DNA of 64,000 nucleotides from Viscum album (GCA_963277665.1 OY728120.1:943131195-943195194), one strand, 5' to 3'; shown: positions 44,051 through 59,250, counted from the stretch's first letter. The notes: generated from the letters alone by a model not told the origin. Numbers and translations are program-made.

Positions 44051-46340
44051 ATAATCTATAATATAGAGATATATGAAATTGAATACAATGTTTATAGAGT
44101 CTCTAGGTCGTGCTTACACATGAACTATATTTCCTTTGAATTATAATTTTGAATGAAAGTAAATAAATTAATTATATTTATATGTATATATAAATATTAA
44201 TTCCATCATAATTAATATATAATATATATCATATACATTAACTTTACCTATCATTAATTACTTCCATGTAGAATGTGAATTAATCACATCTCTATGTGGA
44301 GGTGATACTCCACCTATTTCCAAACGGTGTAATCATATTTACAAAAAATGAAATTAATGAAATAATTTAATAGATAATAATTTAAAAATAATAAATAATA
44401 AATGAATAATATAAATATATTTATATAATGAAAATATTGTTTTCAACATACTTCCCAAATATGAGACGATGTAAATGAAAAATGAAATGACATTATTTCA
44501 CGAGGTTGTAGTTCATCAAACACATGAATTGTAAATTCATTACCCATTAGATGGATTAGTGTGTAGGTGTTGGTAAAACCCTTATAAAACATATCAGTAT
44601 ATTTAAGATACTATGCTTATAATATCATCATTGAATAAGAATAATTGAGGTGTCAGAGAATATAAATAAAAACAAAGAGATTATGGAAGGATGTGACATC
44701 CTATTTGAGTAAATCCTCTTGGTTTTCACTGAAGGGATTCCTTGATAAGATTAATAAACAAAGGAAGGATTATAGGATGAATTTAGTTATTTTTTAGGAT
44801 ATTTTTGTATGGAATGTCAAGACAATGTGTCTTGAGGGTGGTGAGAAAGTGTGAGGGTGAGTGCCTTTATATAGTAGAGTAAGAGTGGCATTATAGAAAA
44901 TATAAAAATATAAACACTATGAAGAGGTCTATATTACATCATGGGACTCCAATTATTGTAGATATTTTATCTGAATGGGGTATTCATAGAAATATTTCAA
45001 TCTAGTGGATTTTGGACATGTGTCCAGGTCATTTGGCCACTAACGATTAATGGTTGACAAATTCCAAAACTTTTAATAACTAATTAACAACAATTAATTA
45101 TAATTTATTTCTCTAAATTTTTTCATCTAAAACTATGTTGAAATAATTATATGTAATAAATTACACTGATTCCAAAAATATTATTTATTTTGACAAATTT
45201 AAATCATTTAAGTGGCAGAAATTAATATAAAATCAATCCTGAAGATGGGATGCGACAACATGTTTTTAAAAGTGAAATTAGTTCTAATGAACTAGATTGG
45301 GTTAATTTTTATATTTCTTGACTAATTAAACATTAAAAATATTATATAATATAATTAAAATATGATAATAATTTATATGAAAATGATTTTTTTGAATTAA
45401 AGTTCAGTTATTTTTTGTATTAAACCAAAAATGAAATTTCTCAGAAAAATACCAAAATATCATAAAAAGTAAATTTTTATTTTAATCATTATAATTAGAA
45501 GTTTATTCATTAAACTATAAAATTTATAAGATTCAAAAATTATATTTAAAATGGATTCTCTAATAAAAATATGTAAAATTAACTTTCTTAAAAATAGATA
45601 TTTTAATTCCTAAAATTTGATTTATTCATTCCTTAGACCTATAATATATATTGAATACGTATCATGAACATTTTGATTTAATATATAATATAATAAATTT
45701 ATTGAAAAAATTAATCATGTTTGTTAATTTTATTTAAATAAAATTATATTTGAACATAAGAATTTAGTTTTCTTATAAAAAAAAATTATTTATTCTGAAA
45801 CAGTTTTAACATTCATTTATAAATAACTGATTACCGAAGGAGTTATTTTATGTACCTGTGTAAAACATAAATTCAAAAATTAATCTAGATAATTTATATA
45901 TTTAATTATAATGTCTAGGTGATTATTATAAAATTATATTATTAATAATGTTAATACTATATTTCGGGATGGTAATAGTTTTCTTTATGTGTAATTGAAG
46001 ATATTGAAGGGAATTACTATTATGTGCAACATAATCCAAACATAGTGTCAAGTGTACCTCAATGTAATCTATCTATGTTTTTTTAGTGTAATATTCACTT
46101 GATTTTGCATAAATATAACTAGAAACTTTGTGTTTTTTATAATAAATTATATATTCAATGATGAAACATATTGAAAATATTAAATTTATTCAAAAATGAC
46201 TTTTCAAAAAATCTCAGGCTTCTATAATAAATCATTCCGAGTGAATAATAAAAATGTCACTAGATTAATGATCAGAATATTATGATCACCTATTCTTATG
46301 GATTACACCTAAAAAAATTTAATTCTTTTTTGGGATATAT
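44050..46340 (-). repeat. Ancient LTR echo, minus strand, related to the element A LTR
   Basis: Three blocks occur in the order expected for the reversed A LTR. GTCGTG.TTACACATGAAC near 44107 parallels the reverse of the 5670-5726 block. GTGGAGGTGATACTCCACC near 44297 parallels the reverse of GCGGACTACCGCCCCC. CCCATTAGATGGATTAGTGTG near 44543 parallels the reverse of CACACCTCCATCTAATGGG at 5266. A reversed TATA box (TATATAAAGG) follows at 44864-44873. The LTR start may be the TGGGATATAT near 46331. Ends are uncertain. Confidence 0.55.
44864..44873 (-). promoter_or_regulatory. TATA box of the ancient minus-strand LTR
   Basis: On the minus strand the sequence reads TATATAAAGGCACTCACC, followed by CTCACACTTTCTC. 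Its position relative to the Cys-type blocks agrees with the order in the element A LTR. Confidence 0.5.
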
Positions 46341-49300
46341 AGAATACAATATAAATATTTATCTTTGTGAACATCTTAAACAAAAAAATGTTGACAAGAG
46401 GGAATTAATATATTCAATACGGCAAAAATATTTATCAATGGGAGTGGTATCTTAGGGAACTAATGGAAGAAGGATATTCATGTATTAATAGAAACTAAAA
46501 CTAGTCATTAGTATAAACTCAAGAGAATATGTTATAGTTAGAGATGTGGAATGGGTGTAATCCATTTATGAATCATTTTATTGTTCTTTGTGTTTGGAGT
46601 TACATTTAGAACAACGAAGGTACGCACAAAAAATATAATGATGGGATGGATGAATGTATATTTTATAGTTATAATATAAAGAGTATTATTTAAATATTAA
46701 TTATCAATAGGCTAAAAAAATTTTGCGGGTATCATCATTAATTTCATTTAATAGAAAACTAGAAAAAACATAGATTTTAATATCTTATGGAAATATGTGA
46801 TGAAGAATATTCCAATCATTCAATTTATGTGGGTACATGAAATATATAACATTGTTATGACATCAATATTAAATCAAAATAAGAATAATGAGATTAATTT
46901 AGTCAATCACTAACTTTAATATGAAAACTAGGAGAATAAATTTATAATTATAACATAATTGGAAAAAATTATTCTCTTCAAAACAAAATGAATTACACGT
47001 GTCAAGAAAGATAATTTTTCTAAGGGTGGAAATGAAATTATTTATGGAAACAAATTTAATGGTAAAATTAATAATTAAAATAAAAAATAACTAAAAAAAT
47101 AAATATAATTATACATGGAATCTTGGGATGTTTCCACGTGATCATAATGTCATTATAAAAAAATATGTTTTTTAAAATAAGCTAGGTATTCGTGGTAATG
47201 TGGTCTAAAATCAGTAAAGGGTAGTCTTTAAAGGCTATGATAAAATTATGATAACTTATATTTATTATTATTTTTAACTATTTGGGAGATGTGAAAGACA
47301 ATAAAAATTAATTTTTATATAAATCCAATGTGGAATCATGGTATTTCAAATTGTTTCATATACATACATTATAAATTTATTTATCAAAAATGAAGTATAT
47401 ATTAAAGCAAATTATATCATCTTAATATAAATTAATATGGATTAAAACAAGAAACATGGGATTATTTTACCATTTTGGACTGTTGTATAATGAAATTATC
47501 GTACAATGGATGTTGAGTTTATCACAACATTTATACAAAAATCTCAAAATAATAAAATTCATATTACATATCTATGATTATGATATAATTTAATAGGTAA
47601 TAATAAGGAATTGATAATTAAATTTTTAACCCTAATTCAATTAGAGTTATAAATTTAAATGATTGACTAACTTACTAACTTTTTTGGATACATTTAAACA
47701 TTAAAAATGTATACCAATTTTACACTCACGATATGTGTTTTATTAAGTTATTGATATTTTTCTAAATACCCGATTTCAAAGTAGTTTAATGTAGATTATT
47801 ATTGGAAATAATCTTAAAAAGTTAAACTTTTTTAAATGGAGGTATCTAATGTTATTCTATGTAATTATAGAAGAATTTATTTTTTTAATTCTAAAATGTT
47901 AAATGTTTTTTTAATGAAATGTTAACATCTTAATTTAAAATAAATCAAAAATAATAAAATATCATGATGATATTCTCTGTAATAAGATATTTTAAATGAA
48001 CCCTTTATTATTTATTGGAATATTATATCAAAAAATAAATGGTATATCTTATTATCCAGAAGTGAATTTTTCTTGTCGTTTCAAACTAATATGATTATAT
48101 TTTTGATAAAAAAATATTTAAATATACGAACATTATTAATTTGAAACAAGTTTTATAGAAATAATAGTAATCATAAAGAATGTAATTTTATATTACTTTT
48201 GAAGTAGTGTAATTATAAGAAATAAAATTCCCTAATAATGATTGATAATGATATAGCTAATTGATATTAATGATTAATTGATGATTTCCAATATAGTGTA
48301 TATGAGAAAATAATATGATTAATGTTAAGAGGAATTTGGTATAAGATTCATGCACCAAACATTATAAAATCTCATAACATATTATAAATAAAAATGTTAC
48401 AAGGATTTTCCAGTGTTAATCATAACTGAACCAACCTACCAGTGTTGGATTATTTCCCAAAACCATTGGACACATCAATATTTTTGAATAATTAGTCAAA
48501 TTACATTGATCAACCAGCTACTAAAGATTGAGGGAGTGTAATTTATATCCTTTCCATGTGTGTTTTATAATTAATAACAAGTAATAAAATCTATGAAAAT
48601 ATTATTACACATGTATACCTTTTTATTATTATGAATGGGTATAAATCATAGAAATAAAAAAATCACATGAATATAAAAATAAAAGACAGACAAATTATAA
48701 TACCTATTATAGACAATTTTTTCATTGAAATTTTTTTTCATATGTAATAAGATGTAACTTTTTTTATAAGTGTTAATTGACCAGTATAACGATAATATCA
48801 AGGGAGAGAAATAAACTATTATGTTGGATTAATATTACTTGTTTATTGGGGGAGATGTAATCCATGTGGAATATATAAAAAAATAAAATGGAATAAAGTC
48901 ATTATACTTCTAGTTGGACAGTGAAAATATGTTTATGAATCATTATATTTATATCTATAATTAAAGATATATACAAAGAGTGATAAATTAATATTTCAAT
49001 TATTAATTAGATTTATTGTAGTTTTAAGGAATTATAAAAAACACATTTGGGTTAATGAGAAACTAATGTATAGAATTAAAAATTTCATAATATCCTAACA
49101 TGGTAGAATTTTGGAACATTGTTTTATCAAAATAATATAATGAATTTTTTTTTTAAAAATAGTTTATTTTTTATTTTAATTAGTATTATAATGTGGATTA
49201 TGGATTTATTGAAAGTTAATAGTTTTAATGATTATTCCGGATGACGTTTAGAGAATTTTTGGTGATAGAGAAAAATGAAATCAATTTTTAAGGAAATGTA

Positions 49301-52300
49301 TAAGTTCAAAGTATTGATATGAATATTGATTAGGAAATGTGTATGCATATATAGAACGTGGAAACAAACTATGTTATTGATTACCATACCATCATTAGAT
49401 TACCTAACTGTAATCATTGTACTTATCATTTTGGAATATGTTATTTGGAAATTTTTACATTAAATCATGTAGAGATCTAATAATAACATTGTTTCTTAGT
49501 TTGGTTCTAGAATAATAATTTAAAATGTGGTTGTCTAATGAAACTACACTATAATATATACATTGGTAGGTTTTTTAAATACCGTCTAGATCTGATAAAC
49601 TATCATTAGAATATAGTCATTTATTATAGTTTATTTTATTAGAAATATATAAAATTTTATATTTTTGTTTACCATGGTTTATGAAATTTTACTAAATTGA
49701 GATACATAATGATGTTAGAATCCTATAAAAAAGAATTAAAAAGTATTGATGAAACCACATCAGGATGTATGAGGGATAGAAATTTCAAAAAATGTAGATG
49801 GGTAAAATTACATGTATAATAATATTTGATGTTCATATTTTTATGGTAATATATTTTCCTATGTAAAATCATATTGTTAAAGAGAAAATCATTCATGGAT
49901 AGAATGATATCTATTTTTGTAGAGATTCATACATCTTTAAATGTGGTAACATGTGGGATTTTATGGGATAATTTGCATGATTTTGGAAAAACATTTGAGG
50001 GGGCATCAGGATGAGATACATATCTTTAGGAATTACAGATATTCAGTGTAGATATTTATTTTTAGAAAATAAATTTTATTTAAAACAGTTGTGTGATATA
50101 ATCTAAATACTATAGAAGAGAGAAATTATATAATCTATATGTCTATAGAGTGTATATAATGTGTGCTTAATTGAATATATGGACCAATTATGGAAGATAG
50201 AGCTAAAATGAAAATCCTTTACTCTTTCAGTATATTGGATCATTGAAAATAATTCATTTTAATGACATGTGCCTTGTAACATATTTTCATTAAAAACAAT
50301 CAATGATTTTAGAGATAGTAGAGGGTTGTGAAACTTGTTATGGATGATGTTTTATATTAAATATTATATTCACTCATTAATGTTTTATTATAATTGTTCA
50401 AAAATTAGAACATAATTAGTGTATTATCTTTAGACATATACATTTTAGGTAAACAAGTTATTTTTATGTCATTTTAATTAACCATGTTTTTTTCATTTAA
50501 TTATATTTTGTTATTAGTTTGAATTATTCTAGTATGAGAATAAGATGAAATTTTAATGGAAACATTAAACCCTAATTAACCCAACCCTCATCGTATGGTT
50601 TCTTTTATTTATTTTTTAATATAATTTCAAATTAAAATATTTAAAAAAATGGAATATTCATTGCAGAATTTAGGTTAAAATCTCAAAATTATTGTGATGT
50701 ATTCTATTTCATCCATAGTGATAGAAAACATGATAATATTTATAGGGAAGTTCATAATATATTAATACTAATAAATATTGTTAGATGAAGGATTATTAAA
50801 ATTATATTAATATAGGTTTTAGTGGGGAAACATTTATCCAAACATAAAAAAATGAACCATTTCCAATAATTCATTGAGATTATTCCATACAAACATGACC
50901 AAATGAAATAAATAAAAATGGATGACCTTTTATTTGTTGAAATAATTTTTTTTAATTATTTTAGAAATGATAATGATAAAAGTCGCTACGAAAAAGTTAG
51001 AGGGATCCTTCCACCTTGTGTATCAATATATTTTTAAACTATCCCTATGCTTTAGAAGTATCCTAAATTTCTCATGGTTTTCTAAACCCCTATTTAAGCA
51101 TATAAAATGATAGATATTTGGATAGAAATTACCTTAAGTAGTTTAATAACAATATAGAGATAAAATAAAAATTCATAAGTCTCTTTTTATACCAATTTAT
51201 TGTGAAATACCCAAGATCCTATGATAAGAGGTTTCCACTATATCCCTAGAATTTTGTAAATACACCTCTTATTATTTTTTTCATTATAATATTAATTGTT
51301 TGGGGTTCTATTTATTTGTAATATTTATATATTTTAGATTATAAATTTTTTAATATTGGTATTATTTTATAGTATGTAAGGTGAAATTTATCTAATTGTG
51401 ATTTTTTAGAAATAGATGGTTTCTAGATTAATTGTGAAAATACTGATATTAAAAATCACGCAACTTTTATGAAATTTTCATTATGTAATAATGACTTAAG
51501 ACTTTATAAAATTTTCTATAGATAAATATTATATAAATATATATATCTTATGAATTATAATTAATTAAAAGTTATAATTTTGAACTCTATGATTTATATC
51601 TATCTATTTGAAAATCAAAATAATACATTTTAATCAATTTAGAAAAAATTATGGTTATTTTTATTTGAGTAAGTATTTGGATGGAAAATTTCATGTTTGA
51701 AATGGTTTTAAGGTAACATATTTATCCTTTTATTTAAAATAATCCAATTAATTCCATTTAAATTAATATTATATTATATTTTGGTGTGATATAATTTTTA
51801 ATCATTAAATCAAAATGTTTTCTAAAAATTTCTTTCTCATTTAGATATATGAAAAATTATAAAAATTATTTTTACCACTATTACATATTGACTCATATAA
51901 AAATGATTACATTTTTAATATTACATTTAACTAATTAATAATTATATCAATTTTAATTTATTACCATAAGTAATAGTGACTATGGTTAAAATATCTCACT
52001 ATGATATGTGTAAACTGTTTTAATAAGGGAGTTATAGTAATAGATCAGTTTAAAATTAGTATTAAAAATTTACTTTATTAATAATTCAGGATTATATATA
52101 GAAATTAATCATATTTTATTGAAAATAATGACAATTTTTAGCCACTTTACATGAGTACAACATCTATTATAATTTAATATTTAACGTATTTGCATGTATC
52201 CCACCTACCTCACATATAAAAGGAAACCAATATCCAAAATTTTTAAAATAATTTGAGAACTATATAATTTATAATATAATAAAAATACTATCATATATGT

Positions 52301-52530
52301 ATATTATATAGTTTTTCTATAATAATAGAAACCATAACGTCATGATGTTTAATCCATAGAAGGTTTTAGAAAGAAGAGGTAAAACTCTTAAATGAGTTAT
52401 TTCATATTTAACTATATTTAAACCTATTTAAAAACTATATTAATCTAGATTATATAATAACAAATATATCTAATAAATACTATGTTTTATTATATTTATG
52501 TTTCCACCCTTTTTAATCTGCCTTACCATC
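46341..52530. other. AT-rich desert, no gene seen
   Basis: More than 6 kb of very AT-rich sequence has no open frame of note on either strand and no motif, tandem repeat or tRNA-like structure that I can defend. By position the right part may be the U3 of the old plus-strand LTR recognised at 52540-53010. I take the whole stretch to be mobile-element sequence decayed beyond recognition. Confidence 0.5.
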
Positions 52531-52539
52531 TCATTTAAA

Positions 52540-53010
52540 ATTAAAACACAGATTGTGTGTGCGCTTGGACAACAACATTCATGTTGTGATGTGTATCATT
52601 TTTTATCACTTCCTGACATGGATAGTAAAAAATATAGAATTAAATAATAGATAATATATTTATGAAATAATAATTATTATTATATATATATAATTTATAA
52701 TCTAACTTCATATCCTTCCATTAATTATAAAATGATGATGTCTCCCATTTGTATGTGTGGATTACTACCTCCTCAAAAAAATGTGATTCGTTTTCATTTT
52801 TTCCTTACATGGATGGTGATAATGATGGAATTATTTAATAAATACTATATTTTTAATAATATTAAAAAAAATTAAAGGTAAAATATTTTTTTACTATTGC
52901 TACTTTTCATCCATTTGAAAATTGAAAATTCTATTCCTGCCTACATTCTATCTATCATCTCCATGAAAGGATGTGCTTCCTTATTGATGACCAACTCACA
53001 TAAATTGTTA
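52540..53010 (+). repeat. Ancient LTR echo, plus strand, with a partial duplication
   Basis: GTGTGGATTACTACCTCCTC near 52757 followed by TTACATGGAT near 52805 parallels GTGCGGACTACCGCCCCC and ATACATGGGA of the element A LTR (5504-5555). CTATCATCTCCATGAAAGG near 52954 parallels TTACCGTCTCCATGAACGG at 5688. The spacing is close to that of A. An earlier copy of the first part (52557-52625, same GACATGGATAGT end) suggests a duplication of about 191 bases. Confidence 0.5.
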
Positions 53011-54271
53011 TGAAATTTTAATTAATTAATAAACATTATTAATATAAAATTTTAATATTATTTACATGATGAAAAATGATCAATTTCCATATACACAAAT
53101 TTCTAAATCAAAACATGCCTGAGAAACAGAATAGTTTACACTTAAATAATGATGTAAACAAAGAATTATGATTATATATGTAAAAAAGAAGTCATGGTTA
53201 AATTGAATCCATTAATAAATATTAAAATACAAATATAATATTATAAATAATAATTATAGACTTATTGTATATGATTTTGTAACATATCTGACCAAGAAGA
53301 AATTAGGGGCAATGGTTAGTCGTACATTCAAATTTTTATAAAGGGTAGTTTGTGTTTTCATTCCAATTAGAGAAATTATATTTATTTTTTCTCATAAACA
53401 TAATATAATTTATTCACCAAAGTTTGGTTATAGGGATTTAAAATATTATTTCCATTTTATATCATTTTTTACTCACAACCACGAAAATAATGTTATTAAG
53501 TAATGTAAAACAAGTTCCTCGATATTAGTCTGGAATAAAACTATTATATTTAAATTTTTTATTTTTCTTCATTTATATTCTTTTATATTATTCAATTATT
53601 TTTTAATTTAAATTTTTTATTATAAATTTATATTCAAATTTTTATATGTTGTCTTTTTAGTGTGTTCTATAAATGTGAGTTTTTAATTTTTATGAATGTG
53701 GGAAAAGAGGGTTTTAAAACATTTTTTAGAAGACTATAATTCACCATATTAAAAGATTATATTCATTATATATGAATCATTATATGTTTTTAATGTTTTT
53801 TAAATATTATATTATTCCCATTTTTCATGGATTTATACAAAATATTTTTAAATGAATAGGTTATTTATTCTTATTTTCAATATAAATTTATAACATAATT
53901 ATAATGGTGTTTTTAATATATTCCAAAATCATTGAGAGAATACTATATATTAATTGGTATTTGATTTGATAATATTGCCTAATATATTCGTCTATATATT
54001 TTATGATCATTTTTTCTTTTTTTGGACTGAGAAAATAATGAAATTTTAAATGTTTAATTTTAAATATCGATATTTTTATTGATTGTGTATTGTATTGTTT
54101 ATTAAATATTTTTACGTAATTAATTTTATATAGTTAGTATGTTTTTGGTGGGGCCGATATTAGATTGATAATCTATACATTAATAGGTTTAAACAGATAA
54201 TATCGATTGGTTATTAGTAATATGAATTACCTATTTTAAGATGATTTAATAGAACATGAAATGATGGAAAT
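53011..54271. other. AT-rich stretch left of element B, no gene seen
   Basis: No motif and no open frame of note. By position it may be the rest of the old plus-strand LTR. The last five bases before element B are GAAAT, the expected target-site copy, whose partner lies off-window. Confidence 0.4.
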
Positions 54272-57200
54272 TGTAACATCCCAGGTAAATAAAGAATAAG
54301 AAATATTTTATATTTATTAATATTTTTGAATTAAATATTAATTTTACTATAATGGTGTTGCTATGTTCGATAGTATACCTGATACGCAACACCGGATTTC
54401 TTTGAAATCATACATTGCACACTAATAATATAATAATATTATTTTAATTGGTAGTTAACTCCTACCTGTTGTATTTACGGGAATGAAATAAACTAACTAC
54501 AATATGATTATACATAAATGTATTTTTTTTATCAAATAAAAAGTTAGAGGCTTAAAATGTGAATGAATCTAATTTTAAGCATAATTTACATTAAAATGTC
54601 GATTTACCGCCTTTTAATGGAGAAAACTCATTAAATATATTTTTGGTCACATTAATTAATTCTAATGGACCAAATAAAATCCTTCTTTAGAATGAGGACA
54701 TCAAAATTTACTTTGTGTAAATTTTTGGGATTTTTCCGATAAAGTTCATTTTTTAATGAATAGTGAAAATATTGTATTTTAATTCAAAAGTTCCTTTTAA
54801 TCAAATTTATTTATATCAATAGATTATCTTTTTAATTGGTTTTAAAGTTTAATTAGAATATATTTTTTCCATTTAATCTTATTTTGTTCATTGAATTAAT
54901 TTCACTTTGAAATTGGACATAAACAGGGTTCAATCTTTTGAAAATTATTGTTTCTTAAAGACATAATATTTGTTTTAACAACAGGAAGTAATTTTAAAAT
55001 TAATTAATGAATCTTTTAGGTTTTTAATTTGGAAAAATAAACATCATTTTTGAATTTGGAATATCAAATATATCGTATGATGAATTTTTGGTATTTTTCT
55101 GAAAAACATCAATTGTTGATTAATAGTGAAACCACATAGTAGTAGTTAAAAAACTGGCTTTTTCATTTAAATGAAATTTTACCACTTTTGTGAATTCAAT
55201 TTCTAAAATCCAACATACATGGTTGTTATTAGGTATTAAAATTTGGTTCAATAAGATTAAAATAGTTTTTTGGTGAATAGTAACTTTTGACTTTTATTTA
55301 CCTCAGTTAAAGATAAATAAGGTAATTGAAGGTAAAAAGAATATTATAAAAATTCAAAATTACCTTAAAACCTGTCCTAAACTTATTTTATGATTAATAT
55401 CCGACCCGAGGTATCTTTGGGTTGCTTTTTGGGAACCTGTGGAGCCACATATGATAGAAAATGACACTTTAGATTAATTAATTTAATGTAAAGGCAAAAA
55501 TGACATAAACAAAAATATTTTAGTAAATTAATTTTTATATTGTGTTATATAAGAAATTATTTTGCATATAAATATTCACTAGAAATATGAAACGATATCC
55601 TACATAATTTTATTTTTTTTATAATTTTCAGACGTCAAATAAAGTAAATTATTTATTACACAATAATGATGCAGTATTTACCTCATTAATAAATGATTTA
55701 AATAAATAAGATTATAATTATTAAAATTTTACCCAAAACATGTCTAATTCTGATTGGATGATTTTATTTAGAATATGAGTCCTATTATCTTATTCTAAAA
55801 TGATTTTTGAGCCTTTTGAAACAGAAAATATGTTTATAATACAACAATCTTTTCACACTTTCTTAAAGAGCCCCTCATCTAACTTATAAAAGGAGACCCC
55901 TTCTAACAAATTCCACAGACCTCTCAAGACTTTTGGATCATCCAAAATCTTCCCAATTAAGCTCCCTACATCCCTATACATCTTCTATAAGACTTAACTT
56001 AGGCATTAGGCACTTCAAGAAGTCCTTTGGTTCAAACCAAAGAGAGTTACCCAAATTAAAGGTTACTGTTTCTCTTAAATTGTTTACTTTTATTTTACTT
56101 CTCCAACCCCTAAACTATTTTTATTACATTCTTTTGTAACAACACCAGTATCCTCAATATACTAGGATGTTTTTAGGAGATGTATTCGAACTACACTTAC
56201 ACACACCTCCATCTAATGGATGAATAACATAATATTTATGTGGTTAGAAAACTAACACCTCACGAAATGATGATTGTTCGATTATCTCCCACCGCCTCTC
56301 ATGGTGGCCATTATGATGACACTCTATTTATATATGGTATATATTATTTTTCTGTTTTCTTTATGATTCTCTAATTTACATTTATATCATGCCTTTATGG
56401 TTTCCATTATGGGTAAACGCGATAATCTCATTAGAGGAAGTACAGACTACCACCCCCTCAAAGTGATATGACACGTTAATTCCAAATGTGGGAAGTATAA
56501 AGGATAGAGTTAATGATATTATATATGATATTATACTAGAGTTATAATATACCAATGTATCATTATATTTTAATTAAAATAATAAATAGAAATGAAAGCA
56601 GTGTTCATGCATACGTACGGCTTACCATCTCCATGAACGGTGCATTTCATTTCATACCTGCAAATGTTATGTACTATTATAAATACAAGTATATACTGGA
56701 TATATATAATTTATATGATATATAAATCATGAATATCATTCTGTATATAATGGACTATTGACGACATGGACAACTTGTAATATAAGGCGTTTATTGTTGA
56801 CTCAAGTACCAAATATCGACAAAATGAACGTTATTAACTTAAATGATTACATAATGTTTATAACATGGTAATAAGGGATATGAAAGGAATTATAAACTTG
56901 AAAAAGGTTCTTATGAAAGTATAAAATAACCTTAGTTTATTATTCAGTAGATTAAAGAATGATCGAGTCAATTCAAACATGAGGTAAGAGACTTTGTCTC
57001 AATATCCATTTATTGAGGCATATTTAGTTTAATACACGACTTTATTTTATACAGTGTATAAACCCCTTTGACTTTTAATTTCATTCAAAGGGAATATTTT
57101 AGACAAAGTGTTTTAATAAATGAAAAAAAAGGAATGTAGTTTTACGTAAATGGGGAAAACGACCTTTCTGTTGTCGCAAGTATTATTTGATCATTGGCTT

Positions 57201-58039
57201 CCTTAACAAGCCGAAATGTTTTTAAAAGGAAAAATAAATACCATAAACTCTTTTTTGCGTATTTTGGTATTGAAAATGATTTTGAGAATGGATTTATTAT
57301 TTCAATATCTTGAAATGATATTTTGTTATTTCAATGTGGAAATGTTATCTTTCCTTTATGCTTATGTTATTTGTTATGATCATGTTATGGTTCTTGGGCA
57401 TTATTTAGGTATACATGTAGTTCTGTGATAAACCTAGGGTGGGTGAGCCCGAGATAGCTCTCCAATGCATTGGGTAACATGATGGAGGTATATGTGGACA
57501 TTTCTCCTAATAGATTTATGGAATATACTATTATGGGTATTCCATGGTAACTACCTAAGTGGTTGTGATAGCTACAATGTAAATATGATATGAATTACAC
57601 AAGTTACCTTTATCATTTAGGATTTCAATGTGATAGTCATAAAATCTTATGATTTCATGAGGTATGTAAAATTGTTCATGTTTTGAATGTATTTATGAAC
57701 AAATTTTTTCTTTCTTTGTTTTATAAACCATACAGATCTTATTATGCTCATCCCAAGTTTTGAAATGTTTTTCACAGGACTAAAAGATGAATAGGGTCAA
57801 GGATGGGATTAAGGAAAAGACATGCTGTCTAAAACATAGAACTAGACACAAATATTTTATTCAAGAGTTTTTATTTTATGATAAAAATTGATGTTGGGTA
57901 GAATTTTCTACATGTAATATTAATGTTGTTATGTAAATGTAATGAACTAATTATCTATATCTCTAAACCTGCAAAGTTCCTCAATGTAAATTATTCATTT
58001 AATTAAATATTGTGTAATGTTTAAGGCTGGGTCCTAATT
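54272..58039 (+). repeat. Element B 5' LTR
   Basis: The 3768 bases are colinear with both LTRs of element A. They hold the TATA box at 55885, GACTACCACCCCC near 56446, the conserved block at 56604-56660, the donor-like GAGGTAAG (GT at 56984), the acceptor-like TTTTTCACAG ending at 57777, and ATGAATAGGG near 57788. The end reads TCCTAATT where A has TCCTTATA. Confidence 0.93.
55885..55893 (+). promoter_or_regulatory. TATA box of element B 5' LTR
   Basis: TATAAAAGG is followed by AGACCCC, as in element A (TATAAAAAG then ACCCC). It is the best preserved of the three promoter copies. Confidence 0.72.
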
Positions 58040-58041
58040 GT

Positions 58042-58053
58042 TCGTATCAGAGG
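58042..58053 (+). other. Primer binding site of element B
   Basis: TCGTATCAGAGG lies two bases after the LTR end. It differs from the element A site (TGGTATCAGAGG) by one base. Confidence 0.85.
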
Positions 58054-58169
58054 TCGGTTTAGATAAATTTAGGAGTTAGGGTATTGTAAATTTAACATCC
58101 ATAAAGTAAATTATATTAGTATTGAAATCATTTAGAATTTATAAATTACAATTTTGATTCGCCAAAGAT

Positions 58170-59250
58170 ATTCCTATGTTAAGAATGGGTTTCCATAGAG
58201 AAAAAAAGGTAGCTATGTTGGGATGACATCCGGAGGAAGACAAACATCCAAATCAAAAACCTGTGATGGTCGGAATCATAACTGAATAGTTTTTTTAGTG
58301 TTGGCATAGTTGACTCAGGATATAAATGGTGGTGGTATCCATGAACGAGATCATTTAGAACTGCCATAGAGGAACATGTCAGTAGTGTAGGATTTCATGA
58401 TGCATCATCCCCCATCATTCAGAGGATCATCTGACCCGATGCTAGTATAAGGGAGGATTAAAGCACTGAAAAATATTTTCTATGTCATGGGTTATTCAGA
58501 ACATCAAAAGGTTAGTCTTCCTATTTACCATTTTGAAGGAGAAGCTGATCAGTGGTGGATGGTGGTGAAAAATATCATGGATAGTGAGGAGATTGATTAT
58601 TTTGATTGGGATGAATTCAAAGGTTTGATTCTTGAGAAATATTTTCCTAATTTGGTTTGTCTTAGGATGGAAAAACAATTTCCTACAATTGAGGTATGAG
58701 GATGACTCAATGACTTCTTATGGAGAAAAATTCACTAGACTAGCAAGGTATGCTCCAAATTTTATATGAGATCTTGATAGTAAAATAAATAGTTTTTACT
58801 CAAGATTAATGCCAAAGTATCGAAAGTCTTTAGCTTATCGTGAGTTAAAAAGTTATGAAAAACACGTTCGTTGTGTGGAAAAGGTGGAAATGGAGTTTGT
58901 CGATGATCAGGTATTCTTTGAAAAACAACAGAATAAGAGGTCGAGGTGGAAGGGGAATGGGAATAGCTCTTAAAAAAAGTCTGATGGTAAGAAAATAAAG
59001 TTTAAAATTTGTGAAAATTGTGGTAAAAAGCATGCTGGGGAATGTATTTTGAATTCTGGTACGTGCTACCGATGTGGTAAAATAGGACATATGGCTTGTA
59101 ATTGCATTGAAAGGGATCATGGTAATGGTAAGACAAAATCTGATTTACAATCAGTAACATATTTTATGTGAAATGAAATGGGTCATTATGCAAACGAGTG
59201 TCCAATAGAGAACTCAAACGAAGGAAAGAAGCCATACTACTAGCAGAAAG
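58170..59250 (+). pseudogene. Element B gag remnant
   Basis: The gag reading includes F-E-G-E-A-D-Q-W-W near 58530 (family motif LQGEA..WW) in the open run 58487-58699, then F-D-W-D-E-F and L-E-K-Y-F-P near 58600-58650. Two zinc modules near the end are intact. The first is C-E-N-C-G-K-K-H-A-G-E-C from 59010. The second, from 59064, is C-Y-R-C-G-K-I-G-H-M-A-C-N-C. The third, intact in element A, has lost its first residues here, but N-E-M-G-H-Y-A-N-E-C remains near 59175. Between A and B all three modules can therefore be seen. Frame changes near 58690 and stops at about 58770, 58971 and 59169 break it. Confidence 0.87.

Noticed and set aside
46341..52530. Hidden host gene with many introns
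   Set aside because: No open stretch with coding texture or recognisable domain is seen on either strand. Composition alone explains the short frames.
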